Notes: generated by a model not told the origin, from the letters alone. 64,000 nucleotides of DNA from an uncultured Pelagibacteraceae bacterium (GCA_902565385.1 CACFEW010000003.1:1-64000), one strand, 5' to 3'; positions 19,264 through 29,444 are shown, numbered from the stretch's first letter. Made by a program: numbers and translations.

Positions 19264-19596
19264 ATGGGGAAAAAGGCCAAATGTTATAAATGTAAAAAAA
19301 CTGTAAGTTTACAGATGCCTATTGAGAGAGATTTAGAAGATAGACTAGATATATTCGAATGTATTAAATGTGGAACCAATTTTAAATTAAACGTTCGTCA
19401 GTATCTAAAAAATATTAATAAAAAAAATTTTGTCATAAGTACTTTTTCATCAAAACGTAAATTTTTACAAGAAGACGATTGGGTATTACAACAGGAAACT
19501 GGAAGTCAAAAATTTTTTGCAAAGTATTGGTGGGTAATTGTAATAATTACAGCTATACTGGTAATTTGGGATGATATAAGACACGGTAGAATGTAA
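19264..19596 (+). CDS. small membrane protein with N-terminal zinc-ribbon (CxxC...CxxC)
   Basis: 'CYKCKKTV...FECIKCGTNFKL' plus C-terminal TM 'WWVIVIITAILVIW'; ATG at 19264. Confidence 0.65.
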   Translation: MGKKAKCYKCKKTVSLQMPIERDLEDRLDIFECIKCGTNFKLNVRQYLKNINKKNFVISTFSSKRKFLQEDDWVLQQETGSQKFFAKYWWVIVIITAILVIWDDIRHGRM

Positions 19597-19784
19597 TGGA
19601 AACTTGGCAGATAGTATTAGCAATAATTATAGTTAGTTTATCAATCGTAATGCCAATTTATTATTCATATAAAAAGAAGAAATTAGCTCAGCAACTAAAA
19701 GAGGGCAGAGAGGTTACCGAAAGAGAAAAGATCAGAGTTTATGTAGATAACATTAACCAGAGATTTAGAGATAAACATAAGTGA
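19596..19784 (+). CDS. small single-TM protein
   Basis: N-terminal TM then charged tail; start overlaps the upstream stop. Confidence 0.55.
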   Translation: METWQIVLAIIIVSLSIVMPIYYSYKKKKLAQQLKEGREVTEREKIRVYVDNINQRFRDKHK

Positions 19785-19972
19785 AAATAAGCAAAAAAGA
19801 TTTAAGGGGAACGTATCCTAAATGGATCATGGTTGTATGGTCCATAATTTGTTTAATAGGAGCAGTTTTTGTTTGGCAATATTCTGCAATAGTTTCAGTT
19901 TTGTTGTTAATTGCAAGTTGGACTTTTTTATCATATCTTTGGGGGGCAAAAATTTGGGGTAAATTAAAATGA
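19781..19972 (+). CDS. small two-TM protein
   Basis: GTGA overlap with the previous gene; two hydrophobic segments. Confidence 0.5.
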   Translation: MKISKKDLRGTYPKWIMVVWSIICLIGAVFVWQYSAIVSVLLLIASWTFLSYLWGAKIWGKLK

Positions 19973-20400
19973 AAACAAAAAAAACAAAAAAAACAAAAAA
20001 AAAACAACCTCAAAGTAATCATTTTAAAAAAATTTCTAATAAAACATTTTCTGATTGAATGCAGCATTTGATCGATAATTTTGATATTGAATGGCTCGAT
20101 AGTCATACAAATCGTGAAGTAATGATTTTACCAATGGGTCTACAAACTTATTTTGCTGACTATCTGCAAGAATTAGGAACATATGTAAGAATGAATGGAA
20201 TTGATTTAACAACTGTTTCTTGCAAGAAAATGCACGGGGAAATCTCAAATTTTACTAAAACTGAATATAAAAATTTCTCTAAAAGCAAAAAAGACATAGA
20301 CACAATTTTTTTTGCATACTCTTATTCATTGGCCACTTTATGCTTAACTGATAGAACTGTTAGAAAATTAGTTGGGGTAAAAAAAGGTTTTTTTGGTTAA
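19969..20400 (+). pseudogene. gene interrupted by in-frame TGA (20056-20058) or Lys-rich leader plus downstream ORF
   Basis: ATG at 19969 encodes MKTKKTKKTKKKQPQSNHFKKISNKTFSD, then TGA, then in-frame MQHLIDNFDIEW... to 20400. Confidence 0.5.
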
Positions 20401-20813
20401 TAATCATTCAAAAAAACAATACTACTAATTATTTTTTCATATTCATAAGCTTTTTTCTTCCCGCTTAAATAGTCTTCATTTTTTAAATTTTCCTCATTAT
20501 GAATAAGACAACATTTACGCCATAAATCAAAAGCTTCTTTTCTTGTTACACCCCAGGTTCTATGAAAACGTTCATGAACAAGATTTGCGAGTTCATTAGA
20601 AAAATTTTCATCTCCAACAAACTTATCTAACCCGGTAGTATGTATATAAATTACTATTACAAAATAAAAAAAGCTTTGTGCTTCAAGATTTTTTTCTTTT
20701 AATTTTTTTACTATTTTAGGAAACTCCTTTTCGACTATTTTAACATCCAGATCATAAATTATTGAAACATGTTTGGTTAAATCTTTAAAGTATTTATAAG
20801 GGTTGTTGGGCAT
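20397..20813 (-). CDS. hypothetical protein
   Basis: 138-aa ORF. Confidence 0.6.
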   Translation of the reverse strand: MPNNPYKYFKDLTKHVSIIYDLDVKIVEKEFPKIVKKLKEKNLEAQSFFYFVIVIYIHTTGLDKFVGDENFSNELANLVHERFHRTWGVTRKEAFDLWRKCCLIHNEENLKNEDYLSGKKKAYEYEKIISSIVFLNDY

Positions 20814-20822
20814 TATCTAAAT

Positions 20823-21398
20823 CTAACCAGTTTTAATATCTTCGGAACCATAACATATTGACTGTGCTTCTGTGATTTTCTCAGGTAGTCCATCTAGTTT
20901 CCAGTTGTTATCTTTTATATCAAAGTATTCATCTGGATCAAAACCTTGATTACCAACTAACGTAATTCCAAAAAAATTGTCATGATTATACCATGCCATC
21001 ATTGAGTTAATCATTTTCTCTATATCTTTAAGTCCTGGTGCTTGCATCAAAACTAAGTTCATATAGTTAAACATTGGCTGAACCATAATAACCTCAACCT
21101 CAAGATCTTCCTCATGTCCGTTAATTTTAATAGGAATTAATTTATTTTGTAAATTTTTGATATTTTCATTTTCTTTTTTGGTTGAAAAAGAAAAAACAAT
21201 GTTCATTCTCGCACAATCATTTTTTCTAATAATTAAACTTAATTTATCACCCCATATAACTTCACCAGGTTTAGTTGTTACTATAAATTCATCGGAAGTT
21301 ATTACATTCCAATCATCTTCATTTGCTTGAGCCTGATAAGCAATTATTAATAAAAATAAAAATAGATGTAATGAAATAAAGACAATAAAACGCTTCAT
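20823..21398 (-). CDS. hypothetical secreted protein
   Basis: Signal-peptide-like N-terminus 'MKRFIVFISLHLFLFLLIIAYQAQA'. Confidence 0.65.
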   Translation of the reverse strand: MKRFIVFISLHLFLFLLIIAYQAQANEDDWNVITSDEFIVTTKPGEVIWGDKLSLIIRKNDCARMNIVFSFSTKKENENIKNLQNKLIPIKINGHEEDLEVEVIMVQPMFNYMNLVLMQAPGLKDIEKMINSMMAWYNHDNFFGITLVGNQGFDPDEYFDIKDNNWKLDGLPEKITEAQSICYGSEDIKTG

Positions 21399-21692
21399 GG
21401 TTTTGGCTCCTTTTTTGTGGTTAATAATTTGTAATTGGTAATGGTTTCACTCCTCTTCTTATCAAGAGGTTTACGAAGGAAGGAAAATAATGAAAAAAAA
21501 CATAAACGTGAGAAAAGGAATGAAATCCAACGCATGATTCTATTAAAATCAAGTCTTGTTGTTTTTATTTGGACTCAAATTTGTTTAAAAAAAGAAATTT
21601 TTCTAAATGATTGTATACCAAATTGTGTAAACGAATTTACACTTTAGTAATAAGTCAATCATTTGAATGTTAATTTTAGTTCTCTAAGATCT

Positions 21693-21740
21693 CTCATAAT
21701 GTATTGGTCCCAGGTTCGAGTCCTGGCGGGCCCACCAAAT
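21693..21740 (+). repeat. att-like tRNA-Met(CAT) 3' fragment, copy 2
   Basis: 48-bp identity to 19070-19117; no tRNA 5' half upstream. Confidence 0.9.
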
Positions 21741-21757
21741 TGACTTAGACAAAAAAT

Positions 21758-22345
21758 TTAATTATTAGAAAATTCCTCTAAAACTTCAAATAAAGCATCA
21801 ATGTTGCCATCGTTAGAGCTTAAAACTGAAGCGAATTCTTCCTTTTGAGTCCTTGCTAGACTAAGACCCTCAATTATTAAATCTCTTATAAGAGGGTTAT
21901 TCGGATCTTTTGTATAAATTCTCCAATCAATATTTATCTCAGGCCTTTCATTGGTGGCTTTTAGTAAACTATTTACAATAGTGTAATTGTCATTAAGTTT
22001 CTCTTTGTTAGTTACGTCAATTTCTGGGTTAGTGTACTCTGCTAATCTGCTAGAGAAACTTTTTAAAAAATATTCTTCAAATAATTTAGCATATTTTCTT
22101 TTTTCCTCTTCATTTAGACTTTTTCTTTTTGAACCAAGCGTATAAAAACCAATACCTTTTATATCGACTGTTTCCTTAGCAATTAATTTTAATTTTTGTA
22201 TTTTTTCATCTTTAGAAATATTTTCACCAAGTAATTTTGAAGCTCTATTTACTGTAGACTGAACGAAAATATCTGGTTCGATTGAGAGTGAGATTGATGA
22301 AATCGTGAAGAAAAAAATTAAAAATGTTAAAAATTTCAGTTTCAT
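21758..22345 (-). CDS. mlaC: phospholipid-binding protein MlaC
   Basis: Signal peptide and MlaC-like architecture, adjacent to mlaA. Confidence 0.8.
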   Translation of the reverse strand: MKLKFLTFLIFFFTISSISLSIEPDIFVQSTVNRASKLLGENISKDEKIQKLKLIAKETVDIKGIGFYTLGSKRKSLNEEEKRKYAKLFEEYFLKSFSSRLAEYTNPEIDVTNKEKLNDNYTIVNSLLKATNERPEINIDWRIYTKDPNNPLIRDLIIEGLSLARTQKEEFASVLSSNDGNIDALFEVLEEFSNN

Positions 22346-22360
22346 TATTTATGAATGAAA

Positions 22361-23149
22361 TTACTGTGTCTCTATTTCTTCCCAATCACTATCATCTTGA
22401 GTTTCAATAATTTTTGTACTGTTCAAGATTCTTTGCTGCCTATCCTGTAAGTAAAGACTTTTCACAGAAGCATAAAAGTCTAGTGAATTTTTTTCTAAGT
22501 TTTCAATTGAGTCAAAATTCTTCGCTCTAAAATCTACACCAGCAGTTACTTTCGATGCATAATAATCTACATCCTTAAAATAATTTGTGTCATTTCTTAC
22601 AGTTACATTATACCAAGCATCACCACCTACAAAATTTGTTATAGATGCAATGGTATCTCTAGCAGTGCTAGGTCCTAAAACTGGTAGCACTAAGTAACAT
22701 CCAGGACCAATACCATGAGAAGCTAAACTTTGCCCATAATCTTCTTTAACATATTCACTGAAACCTAAGTATGTTGCAACATCAATTAATCCTAAAATAC
22801 CAACTGTTGTATTAATTAAAAATCTTCCAGCATTAATACCAGCTAGAGCAAACTCACCTTGAAGAACATTATTTGGTATAGTTACTAAATTAGATAAATT
22901 GTTGAGTGAGTTACTTACACCAGTTTTAACTGGTGATGGTAAGACTCTGTAAACACTTGAAACTGGCTTGAAGATGATTTTATCTAAACCTTGATTAAGT
23001 GCAAATGATGCTTTATTAAAAGTCTCAGAGCAATCCTTGATTTCTGATGGCTCATTTTTTTTTAAAATAAGCTCTCCATCAGAACCTGAGTGAGCATTCA
23101 CAACTAACGTAAAAGTTGTAATTAAAATAACTATAATTTTTCTCATCAT
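22361..23149 (-). CDS. mlaA: MlaA/VacJ family lipoprotein
   Basis: 'FNKASFALNQGLDKIIFKPVSSVYRVLPSPVKTGVSNSLNNLSNLVTIPNNVLQG'. Confidence 0.9.
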   Translation of the reverse strand: MMRKIIVILITTFTLVVNAHSGSDGELILKKNEPSEIKDCSETFNKASFALNQGLDKIIFKPVSSVYRVLPSPVKTGVSNSLNNLSNLVTIPNNVLQGEFALAGINAGRFLINTTVGILGLIDVATYLGFSEYVKEDYGQSLASHGIGPGCYLVLPVLGPSTARDTIASITNFVGGDAWYNVTVRNDTNYFKDVDYYASKVTAGVDFRAKNFDSIENLEKNSLDFYASVKSLYLQDRQQRILNSTKIIETQDDSDWEEIETQ

Positions 23150-23214
23150 CTACTGATCTGTATAATACAATGTTAAATAAATTAAAATAAGAATAAATCA
23201 TTTTTATAGCTCAA

Positions 23215-23946
23215 ATGTGGCCTAAAATATCAACAAATTATTCACCCAACTTTAATGCAATTAAAAGAATAAAAAAAAATATTAAATTTATAATTATTCA
23301 CTATACCGGTATGGAATATGAATCATCTGCGTTGAATAGACTTTGTGATATCAAGACAAAAGTTAGTGCGCATTATTTTATAAAAAAAAATGGTTCAATT
23401 ATAAATCTTGTGCCTCCAATATATGAAGCTTGGCATGCGGGAAAGTCCAGCTGGAAAGGTTTAAAATCTCTTAATAAGTACTCTATAGGTGTTGAAATAC
23501 AAAATTCTGGCCATGATAATAAATATGAAAATTTTACTCAAAAACAAATTATCTCAACTAAAAAATTATTAAAATATTTAATGAATAAATATAAAGTTAA
23601 ATCAAAAAATGTTTTAGGACATTCTGATATTGCTCCAGATCGTAAAAAAGATCCTGGAGAAAAGTTTCCATGGAAAGAGTTAGCAAAATCTAGATTGTCC
23701 CAGTGGCATAATTTGAATGAAAACAAACTCAAACGAAAAAGATTAATACTACTAAATTTTGTTGAAGAAAGTAATTTTATGACAAATTTGAGTAAGATTG
23801 GTTATTTTAAAACTTTAAAACAAAAGAAAAACATAAAAAAAAGAAATATTATTAAGGCTTTTCAACGACATTTCAGGCAAAATTTAATAAATGGAATTTC
23901 TGACCAAGAATGCTTAATGATTAGCAAAGATTTACTAAAATCTTAA
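23215..23946 (+). CDS. N-acetylmuramoyl-L-alanine amidase (Amidase_2)
   Basis: 'FIIIHYTGM', 'SAHYFI', 'GVEIQNSG', 'GHSDIAPDRKKDPGEKFPW'. Confidence 0.9.
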   Translation: MWPKISTNYSPNFNAIKRIKKNIKFIIIHYTGMEYESSALNRLCDIKTKVSAHYFIKKNGSIINLVPPIYEAWHAGKSSWKGLKSLNKYSIGVEIQNSGHDNKYENFTQKQIISTKKLLKYLMNKYKVKSKNVLGHSDIAPDRKKDPGEKFPWKELAKSRLSQWHNLNENKLKRKRLILLNFVEESNFMTNLSKIGYFKTLKQKKNIKKRNIIKAFQRHFRQNLINGISDQECLMISKDLLKS

Positions 23947-23987
23947 CAATTGTTGTTGAAAAAAATTTATTTAATTATAAATTGTTA

Positions 23988-24343
23988 CCGCCAGATAAAT
24001 GACTTATCGCTTTAAGCAATTAAAGAGGAAAGTCCGGGCTCCGCAAGGATACAGTGCCAGGTAATACCTGGCGGGGGCAACCCTAGGGATAGTGCCACAG
24101 AAAATAAACCGCCATAACATGGCAAGGGTGAAAAGGTGTGGTAAGAGCACACCGGTTCTATTGGTAACAATGAACGCTGGAAAACCCCACTGGGAGCAAG
24201 ACTAAGTAGAGGTGATACTGTTGAAAAACTAAAAGCAATTCTTGGCTAGTCACCTGGGTTAGTCGCTTGAGTTTGGAAGTGATTTCAAACCTAGAGAAAT
24301 GATAGGTTTAAATGACAGAACCCGGCTTATAGTTTATCTGGCA
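23988..24343 (+). ncRNA. rnpB: RNase P RNA (bacterial class A)
   Basis: 'GAGGAAAGTCCGGGCTCC', 'ACAGTGCCAGGTAATACCTGGCGGGGGCAACCC', 'GACAGAACCCGGCTTA', terminal P1 pairing CCAGATAAA/TTTATCTGG. Confidence 0.95.
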
Positions 24344-24422
24344 AATTTTCTTCATTTAAACAATCGACAATTTATAAAATAAATTAGCTTAAATTGCTTA
24401 TTTAAACCCTAAATTGTATGTA

Positions 24423-24451
24423 TTGACACCTAGCCTAAAAACCCATAATAT
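24423..24451 (+). promoter_or_regulatory. mraZ promoter (TTGACA-N17-TAATAT)
   Basis: Sigma70-type boxes with 17-bp spacing upstream of mraZ. Confidence 0.65.
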
Positions 24452-24465
24452 CCCATGTATTCCCA
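24441..24465 (-). promoter_or_regulatory. MraZ operator: three TGGGN repeats with 5-nt spacing (TGGGA-N5-TGGGA-N5-TGGGT)
   Basis: Read on minus strand; overlaps the -10 box. Confidence 0.7.
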
Positions 24466-24494
24466 TTAAAGGGGGATAAAGGAATATATGGTTT

Positions 24495-24938
24495 ATGTTT
24501 TTATCAACCTACGAAAACAAATTAGACAAAAAAGGAAGGGTGTCAGTGCCGGCGAGCTTTAGATCTTATTTATCTAATTTAGGATACAATGGAGTTATTT
24601 GTTATCCATCATTTAACAATCAATCAATAGAAGCATGGCCCCAAGATAGAGTTGAGAAAATTTCAAATTCAATAGACACCTTAAATCCTTTTGAAGAAAA
24701 AAGAGATTTTTTTGCAACTTCAATATTATCAGAAAGCATAAATTTACAATTTGACAGCGAGGGAAGAATTTCACTTACGCCAAAATTATTAAAACATGCA
24801 AAAATTAAAAATAGCATGGTGTTTGTTGGTCAAGGCAAAACCTTTCAGATATGGGAACCAACAATTTTTGAAAAATTTAAGGTCACTGCAAGAAAAAAAG
24901 CAAATTTAAATCGTGCAAGTCTTAAATGGGAGCATTAA
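24495..24938 (+). CDS. mraZ: transcriptional regulator MraZ
   Basis: '[25 protein letters not shown]', second '[21 protein letters not shown]'. Confidence 0.95.
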   Translation: MFLSTYENKLDKKGRVSVPASFRSYLSNLGYNGVICYPSFNNQSIEAWPQDRVEKISNSIDTLNPFEEKRDFFATSILSESINLQFDSEGRISLTPKLLKHAKIKNSMVFVGQGKTFQIWEPTIFEKFKVTARKKANLNRASLKWEH

Positions 24939-24963
24939 CTTAAAAATAACGGGGGATAACGAA

Positions 24964-26430
24964 ATGACAATTAACTTTAAAACGCCAGAGATAAAAGAAT
25001 TACAACCTAGACTTTTAGTAATGGGAGTTGGTGGTGCAGGTGGAAATGCAATAAATGAAATGATTGAAAATGGAATGCAAGGAGTGGAATTCATTGCAGT
25101 TAATACTGATGCACAAGATCTAAAACATAGTAAAGCAAAATCAAAAATACAAATTGGTTTAAATTTAACTAAAGGTTTAGGGGCAGGTGCAAAAATTGAC
25201 ATAGGACAAGCTGCAGCCGATGAGTCTTTAAATGATATCGTTAATGTTTTACAAGGTGCAAATATGGTTTTTATAGCCGCTGGAATGGGCGGTGGAACAG
25301 GGACTGGTGCTGCACACGTAATTGCAAGAGCCGCTAAAGAATTAAATATTTTAACTGTTGGAGTAGTGACATTACCGTTTTTATATGAAGGCCCGTCAAG
25401 AATGAGAAGAGCTCAGATTGGTCTTGAGGAGTTAAGAAAACATGTTGATACTATTATTGTAATTCCCAATCAAAATTTATTTAAAATAGCGAATGAACAA
25501 ACTACTTTTGAAGAATCATTTAATCTTTCAAATAATGTTTTAATGCATGGTGTACAAAGTGTTACTGATTTAATGGTAAGACCAGGAATCATTAATTTAG
25601 ATTTTGCTGATGTTGAAACAGTTATGGCCTCGATGGGTAAAGCCATGATGGGAACAGGTGAAGCTGAAGGTGAGGGTAGATCCATGAAAGCTACAGAAAT
25701 GGCAATCAGCAATCCTTTAATTGATGACTATACTCTTAAGGGCGCAAAGGGATTACTTGTCAATATTACAGGTGGTAAAGACCTTAAATTATTTGAAGTT
25801 GATGAAGTAGTTAACAAAATAAGATCTGAGGTTGAGGCTGATGCCGAAGTAATTATAGGTGCAATTACTGACCCGTCTCTTGAAGGTAAAATAAGAGTAT
25901 CAATTGTTGCCACTGCTTTAGATGGACAACAACCAGAAACAAAATCAGTTATAAACATGGTACACAGGATTCAAAATAGAAATCCTGGATATTCTGATTT
26001 TTCAAATTTAGGATCTAATACTTCTTTTAATTTTTCAACTAGTACTCCTATTTCAAGTGGTGCTAATGCTTTAAAATTAGAGAATGAAATATCAACTGAA
26101 AATGTTAGTGAAACCGTTTCAACAGAGAATATTAATCAAATTAATGATCAATATCATGAGGAATTATTAAAGAACCAACAAGTTGAAAGTTTAGTTGAAA
26201 ACACTAAAGAAGATGAGGAAAGTTCTTTTACTAGAGAAGCTGTCGATGAATCACCTCAAGAAGATGAAATAAAAGATGATTTAAAGGAGTTTGGTGTGGA
26301 TAGGAATGCACCAGACTTATTTAGTTCTCAAGAAGAAACATCTTCAACAGAAAATCTTTTGTCCAAAGAAAATGAGGACCAAGAAGACGACTTAGAGATA
26401 CCAGCATTTTTAAGAAGACAAAAAAATTAA
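24964..26430 (+). CDS. ftsZ: cell division protein FtsZ
   Basis: '[12 protein letters not shown]', '[13 protein letters not shown]'; C-terminal peptide '[10 protein letters not shown]'; ATG at 24964. Confidence 0.98.
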   Translation: MTINFKTPEIKELQPRLLVMGVGGAGGNAINEMIENGMQGVEFIAVNTDAQDLKHSKAKSKIQIGLNLTKGLGAGAKIDIGQAAADESLNDIVNVLQGANMVFIAAGMGGGTGTGAAHVIARAAKELNILTVGVVTLPFLYEGPSRMRRAQIGLEELRKHVDTIIVIPNQNLFKIANEQTTFEESFNLSNNVLMHGVQSVTDLMVRPGIINLDFADVETVMASMGKAMMGTGEAEGEGRSMKATEMAISNPLIDDYTLKGAKGLLVNITGGKDLKLFEVDEVVNKIRSEVEADAEVIIGAITDPSLEGKIRVSIVATALDGQQPETKSVINMVHRIQNRNPGYSDFSNLGSNTSFNFSTSTPISSGANALKLENEISTENVSETVSTENINQINDQYHEELLKNQQVESLVENTKEDEESSFTREAVDESPQEDEIKDDLKEFGVDRNAPDLFSSQEETSSTENLLSKENEDQEDDLEIPAFLRRQKN

Positions 26431-26448
26431 TGGTCTTCGTAAAAATAA

Positions 26449-27459
26449 ATGGAAGCCACCATAGTACAGGATAAAACAAAACATTATCCAGTACTGCTAA
26501 AAGAAATTATTAGCATTATTACCCCTCAATATGGTGGCACATTTATCGACTGTACCTTTGGTCAAGGCGGTTACACTCGAGAAATTCTTAAGAACAAAAA
26601 CAACAAAGTTATTGGGTTTGATAGAGATTCTGAAAGTTTAAAAATTGCAAAAGAAATTGAAAAAAAATTTCCAGGAAGATTTAGCTTTAAAAATTTAAAT
26701 TTTAGTAAATTAGGAAATTTAAAACTCAAAGATGAAAACGTTCGAGGTGTATTATTTGATCTAGGTTATTCATTTACACAGATTAAAGATCCAAAAAAAG
26801 GATTGTCTTTTAATTCTAGAGGATCGTTGGATATGAGGATGGGTTTAAACGAATTTTCAGCTAAAGAAGCAATAAATAAATTAGATGGAAAAAGTCTTAT
26901 TAAAATTTTTAAATTTTTTGGTGACGAAAGAGATTCAAAACTAATCGTTAAGAATATTCTTAAAGATAGATTGTTAAAAGAAATAGATACCCCTCATTTA
27001 GTAAAAATTATTGAAAAATCAAAAAAAGGAAATAATAAAAAAATTCACCCTGCAACTAAAGTTTTTCAGGCATTAAGAATTTTTGTTAACAAGGAAATAA
27101 GTGAGCTAATTTATGGAATGATACATGCAGCTAAAGTTTTAAAAAAGGATGGTCTTTTGGTTATCGTAACTTTTCATTCTTTAGAAGATAAAATTGTAAA
27201 ATATTTCTTTAGAAGTCTTTCAGAACATAAAAGTGTATCTAGATACCAACCTGATAAAATACACGAGGAAATCTTATTTAAATTACATCAAAAAAAGCCA
27301 ATAGTGCCATCGACTCTAGAGCTTAAAGAAAACCCTCCTTCTAGGTCTGCAAAATTAAGGTGCTTAATAAAAAAGGAAAATATTTACGATTTTAAAACTG
27401 ATATTTTAGACAAATTTAAAGATTTAATTGAAATTGAAAATCTTGGACATAACTTATGA
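26449..27459 (+). CDS. rsmH: 16S rRNA m4C1402 methyltransferase RsmH
   Basis: '[10 protein letters not shown]', '[14 protein letters not shown]', '[10 protein letters not shown]'. Confidence 0.97.
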   Translation: MEATIVQDKTKHYPVLLKEIISIITPQYGGTFIDCTFGQGGYTREILKNKNNKVIGFDRDSESLKIAKEIEKKFPGRFSFKNLNFSKLGNLKLKDENVRGVLFDLGYSFTQIKDPKKGLSFNSRGSLDMRMGLNEFSAKEAINKLDGKSLIKIFKFFGDERDSKLIVKNILKDRLLKEIDTPHLVKIIEKSKKGNNKKIHPATKVFQALRIFVNKEISELIYGMIHAAKVLKKDGLLVIVTFHSLEDKIVKYFFRSLSEHKSVSRYQPDKIHEEILFKLHQKKPIVPSTLELKENPPSRSAKLRCLIKKENIYDFKTDILDKFKDLIEIENLGHNL

Positions 27460-27767
27460 AAAAAATACTAACTATTGGTTTAATTTTTTCACTTATTGTA
27501 ATTACCTCTTTTATAAAAAATTCTACAAAGAAAATTGATGAAGAATTGTTCAGTTTAAAAGAGAATATATCAGATTTAAATTTAGAATTAGATAATGTGA
27601 AACTTGAATTTGATTATTTAAGCTCTCCAGAAAAACTGATTAGTTATCAAAATCTTTATTTTGAAAATAAATTAACCCAAAAGAGTATAAATGAAATTGG
27701 AATTATTGGCTTCACGAGAGAAAAAATTCTTACAAACGATGTCAAAATTATAGATAGCGAAAAATAA
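27456..27767 (+). CDS. ftsL: cell division protein FtsL
   Basis: Short TM + coiled-coil protein between rsmH and ftsI. Confidence 0.8.
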   Translation: MKKILTIGLIFSLIVITSFIKNSTKKIDEELFSLKENISDLNLELDNVKLEFDYLSSPEKLISYQNLYFENKLTQKSINEIGIIGFTREKILTNDVKIIDSEK

Positions 27768-27771
27768 TATT

Positions 27772-29442
27772 ATGAAGTTTATTCTCCAAGAAAACAAAGA
27801 AGAATTTGAATTTAAAAGTGACAAAAAAAACTTTGATATTAAGTTTAATAGAGTTGCATTTATTTTTTTTATTTTTTTTCTAATTTCTTTAATTTATTGT
27901 ATTCATCTTACTCATCTGGGATCAAGAGATTTAAATTCTAATATTTCAAAGAATTATGGCTCTTTTAAAAAAATTCAGAGAGCAAATATCTTAGATCGAA
28001 ACAATCATTTTTTAGCAAAAACTGTTAATTCTATTGATATTGGAATAAATCCAGTTGAAGCGATAGATAAAAAAAAATTGTTACTTAATCTAAAATACAT
28101 TTTTCCTGATAAAGATTTTGAATTAATTAATTCAAAACTTTCAAAAGATAAATTTTTTTGGTTTGAAAAAAAAATTTCAGAGGAGAACTATGAGAAAATT
28201 ATGATGTTGGGTGATAAATCAATAAAACCACATGAAAATCTTATAAGAGTTTATCCACAAAAAAATTTATTTAGTCATATAATAGGACAAATAGATGATG
28301 ATAACCTGGGGATTTCTGGGTTAGAGAAATCATTAGATGCAGATTTAAAAAAAAACGATAAATCTATTCAACTTACTGTCGATAAAGATATTCAGTTCCT
28401 GATAAGAGAAGAGTTAATAAGGTTTAATAAAATATTTAAAACTAAAGGTAGTGCCTCAATTTTAATGGATATTAATAATGGTGAGATATTATCGATTATT
28501 TCGCTGCCTGATTTTGACCCTAATCAAAGAGAAAATATTACAGATGTGAATTATATTAATAGAGCAACTAAAGGTGTTTATGAATTAGGTTCTGTTTTTA
28601 AAACTTTTACCCTGGCAGCAGCCTTAAATGAAAAGATAATAGAGCCAAATACTGAATTTAAAAATTTAGAAAAAAATATTACTTGTGGAAAAAATAAAAT
28701 AAGTGAATATGACAAAAAAATTCCCTCCAACTTAACTGCTGAAGAAATATTAATCCGCTCAGGCAACATAGGTTCAGTAAGAATCGGCCAAGCAATTGGG
28801 ATTGAAAAATATAAAAAATTTTTAAATGATCTTAACTTAATTAACTCAATACAATTTGACATAGAGGAAATGGGTAAACCAATACCCTTTAATTGGGGAA
28901 AGTGTAAGCTTGCAACAACTTCATATGGACATGGAATAACTACTACAATTTTACAATTAACTAGCGCTTACTCTACTATTGCTAACGGTGGTTTTAGGAT
29001 CAATCCAACTCTTATAAAAAAAGAAAAATATATTAAAGGAGAAAGAATTTTAGAGGAAAATGTTTCATTAAATCTTGTTTCAATATTAAGAAAAATTGTA
29101 ACTACAAAAGAAGGTACAGCAACTCTAGCTAATGTAGAAGGTTATGAGGTTGCAGGGAAAACTGGTACCGCAGAAAAAATTTTAGAGGGTGGATATTCCC
29201 GAAAAAAAATTAATACTTTTGCTTCAGTGTTTCCAGCCTCAAATCCCAAGTATAGCTTAGTTGTGATGTTGGATGAGCCTAAAACAAATAGTGAGTACGT
29301 TTATAATTATAGAGATGGATCAGGAATAAAATACAAAGGAACTCCTTTTAATACTGCGGGTTGGACTTCAGTTGAAGTTGTTGGTCAAATTATAGAAAAG
29401 ATTGGGCCTATTTTAGCCACAAAATACGCGCAAATTAATTAA
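27772..29442 (+). CDS. ftsI: peptidoglycan transpeptidase FtsI/PBP3
   Basis: 'GSVFKTFTLAAAL' SxxK, 'KTGTAEK'. Confidence 0.95.
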   Translation: MKFILQENKEEFEFKSDKKNFDIKFNRVAFIFFIFFLISLIYCIHLTHLGSRDLNSNISKNYGSFKKIQRANILDRNNHFLAKTVNSIDIGINPVEAIDKKKLLLNLKYIFPDKDFELINSKLSKDKFFWFEKKISEENYEKIMMLGDKSIKPHENLIRVYPQKNLFSHIIGQIDDDNLGISGLEKSLDADLKKNDKSIQLTVDKDIQFLIREELIRFNKIFKTKGSASILMDINNGEILSIISLPDFDPNQRENITDVNYINRATKGVYELGSVFKTFTLAAALNEKIIEPNTEFKNLEKNITCGKNKISEYDKKIPSNLTAEEILIRSGNIGSVRIGQAIGIEKYKKFLNDLNLINSIQFDIEEMGKPIPFNWGKCKLATTSYGHGITTTILQLTSAYSTIANGGFRINPTLIKKEKYIKGERILEENVSLNLVSILRKIVTTKEGTATLANVEGYEVAGKTGTAEKILEGGYSRKKINTFASVFPASNPKYSLVVMLDEPKTNSEYVYNYRDGSGIKYKGTPFNTAGWTSVEVVGQIIEKIGPILATKYAQIN

Positions 29443-29444
29443 CA

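Noticed and set aside
20056-20058. Genome-wide TGA-to-Trp recoding as explanation for the in-frame TGA
   Set aside because: TGA clearly terminates other genes in this window (for example the integrase at 18005 and the SGNH gene at 53466), so general recoding is not supported.
19765-20248. Minus ORFs 19765-20106 and 20036-20248
   Set aside because: Antisense to the small TM cluster; N/C-termini look like reversed poly-Lys tract translation (Phe/Cys-rich).
21435-21647. 70-aa + strand ORF between the hypothetical secreted gene and att copy 2
   Set aside because: Low-complexity Lys/Arg-rich translation with no coupling; more likely noncoding/att-proximal. The CCTCTT/AAGAGG hairpin nearby is too short to interpret.
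24620-25958. Minus ORFs 24620-24817, 24906-25202, 25470-25712, 25728-25958
   Set aside because: Antisense shadows of mraZ and ftsZ.
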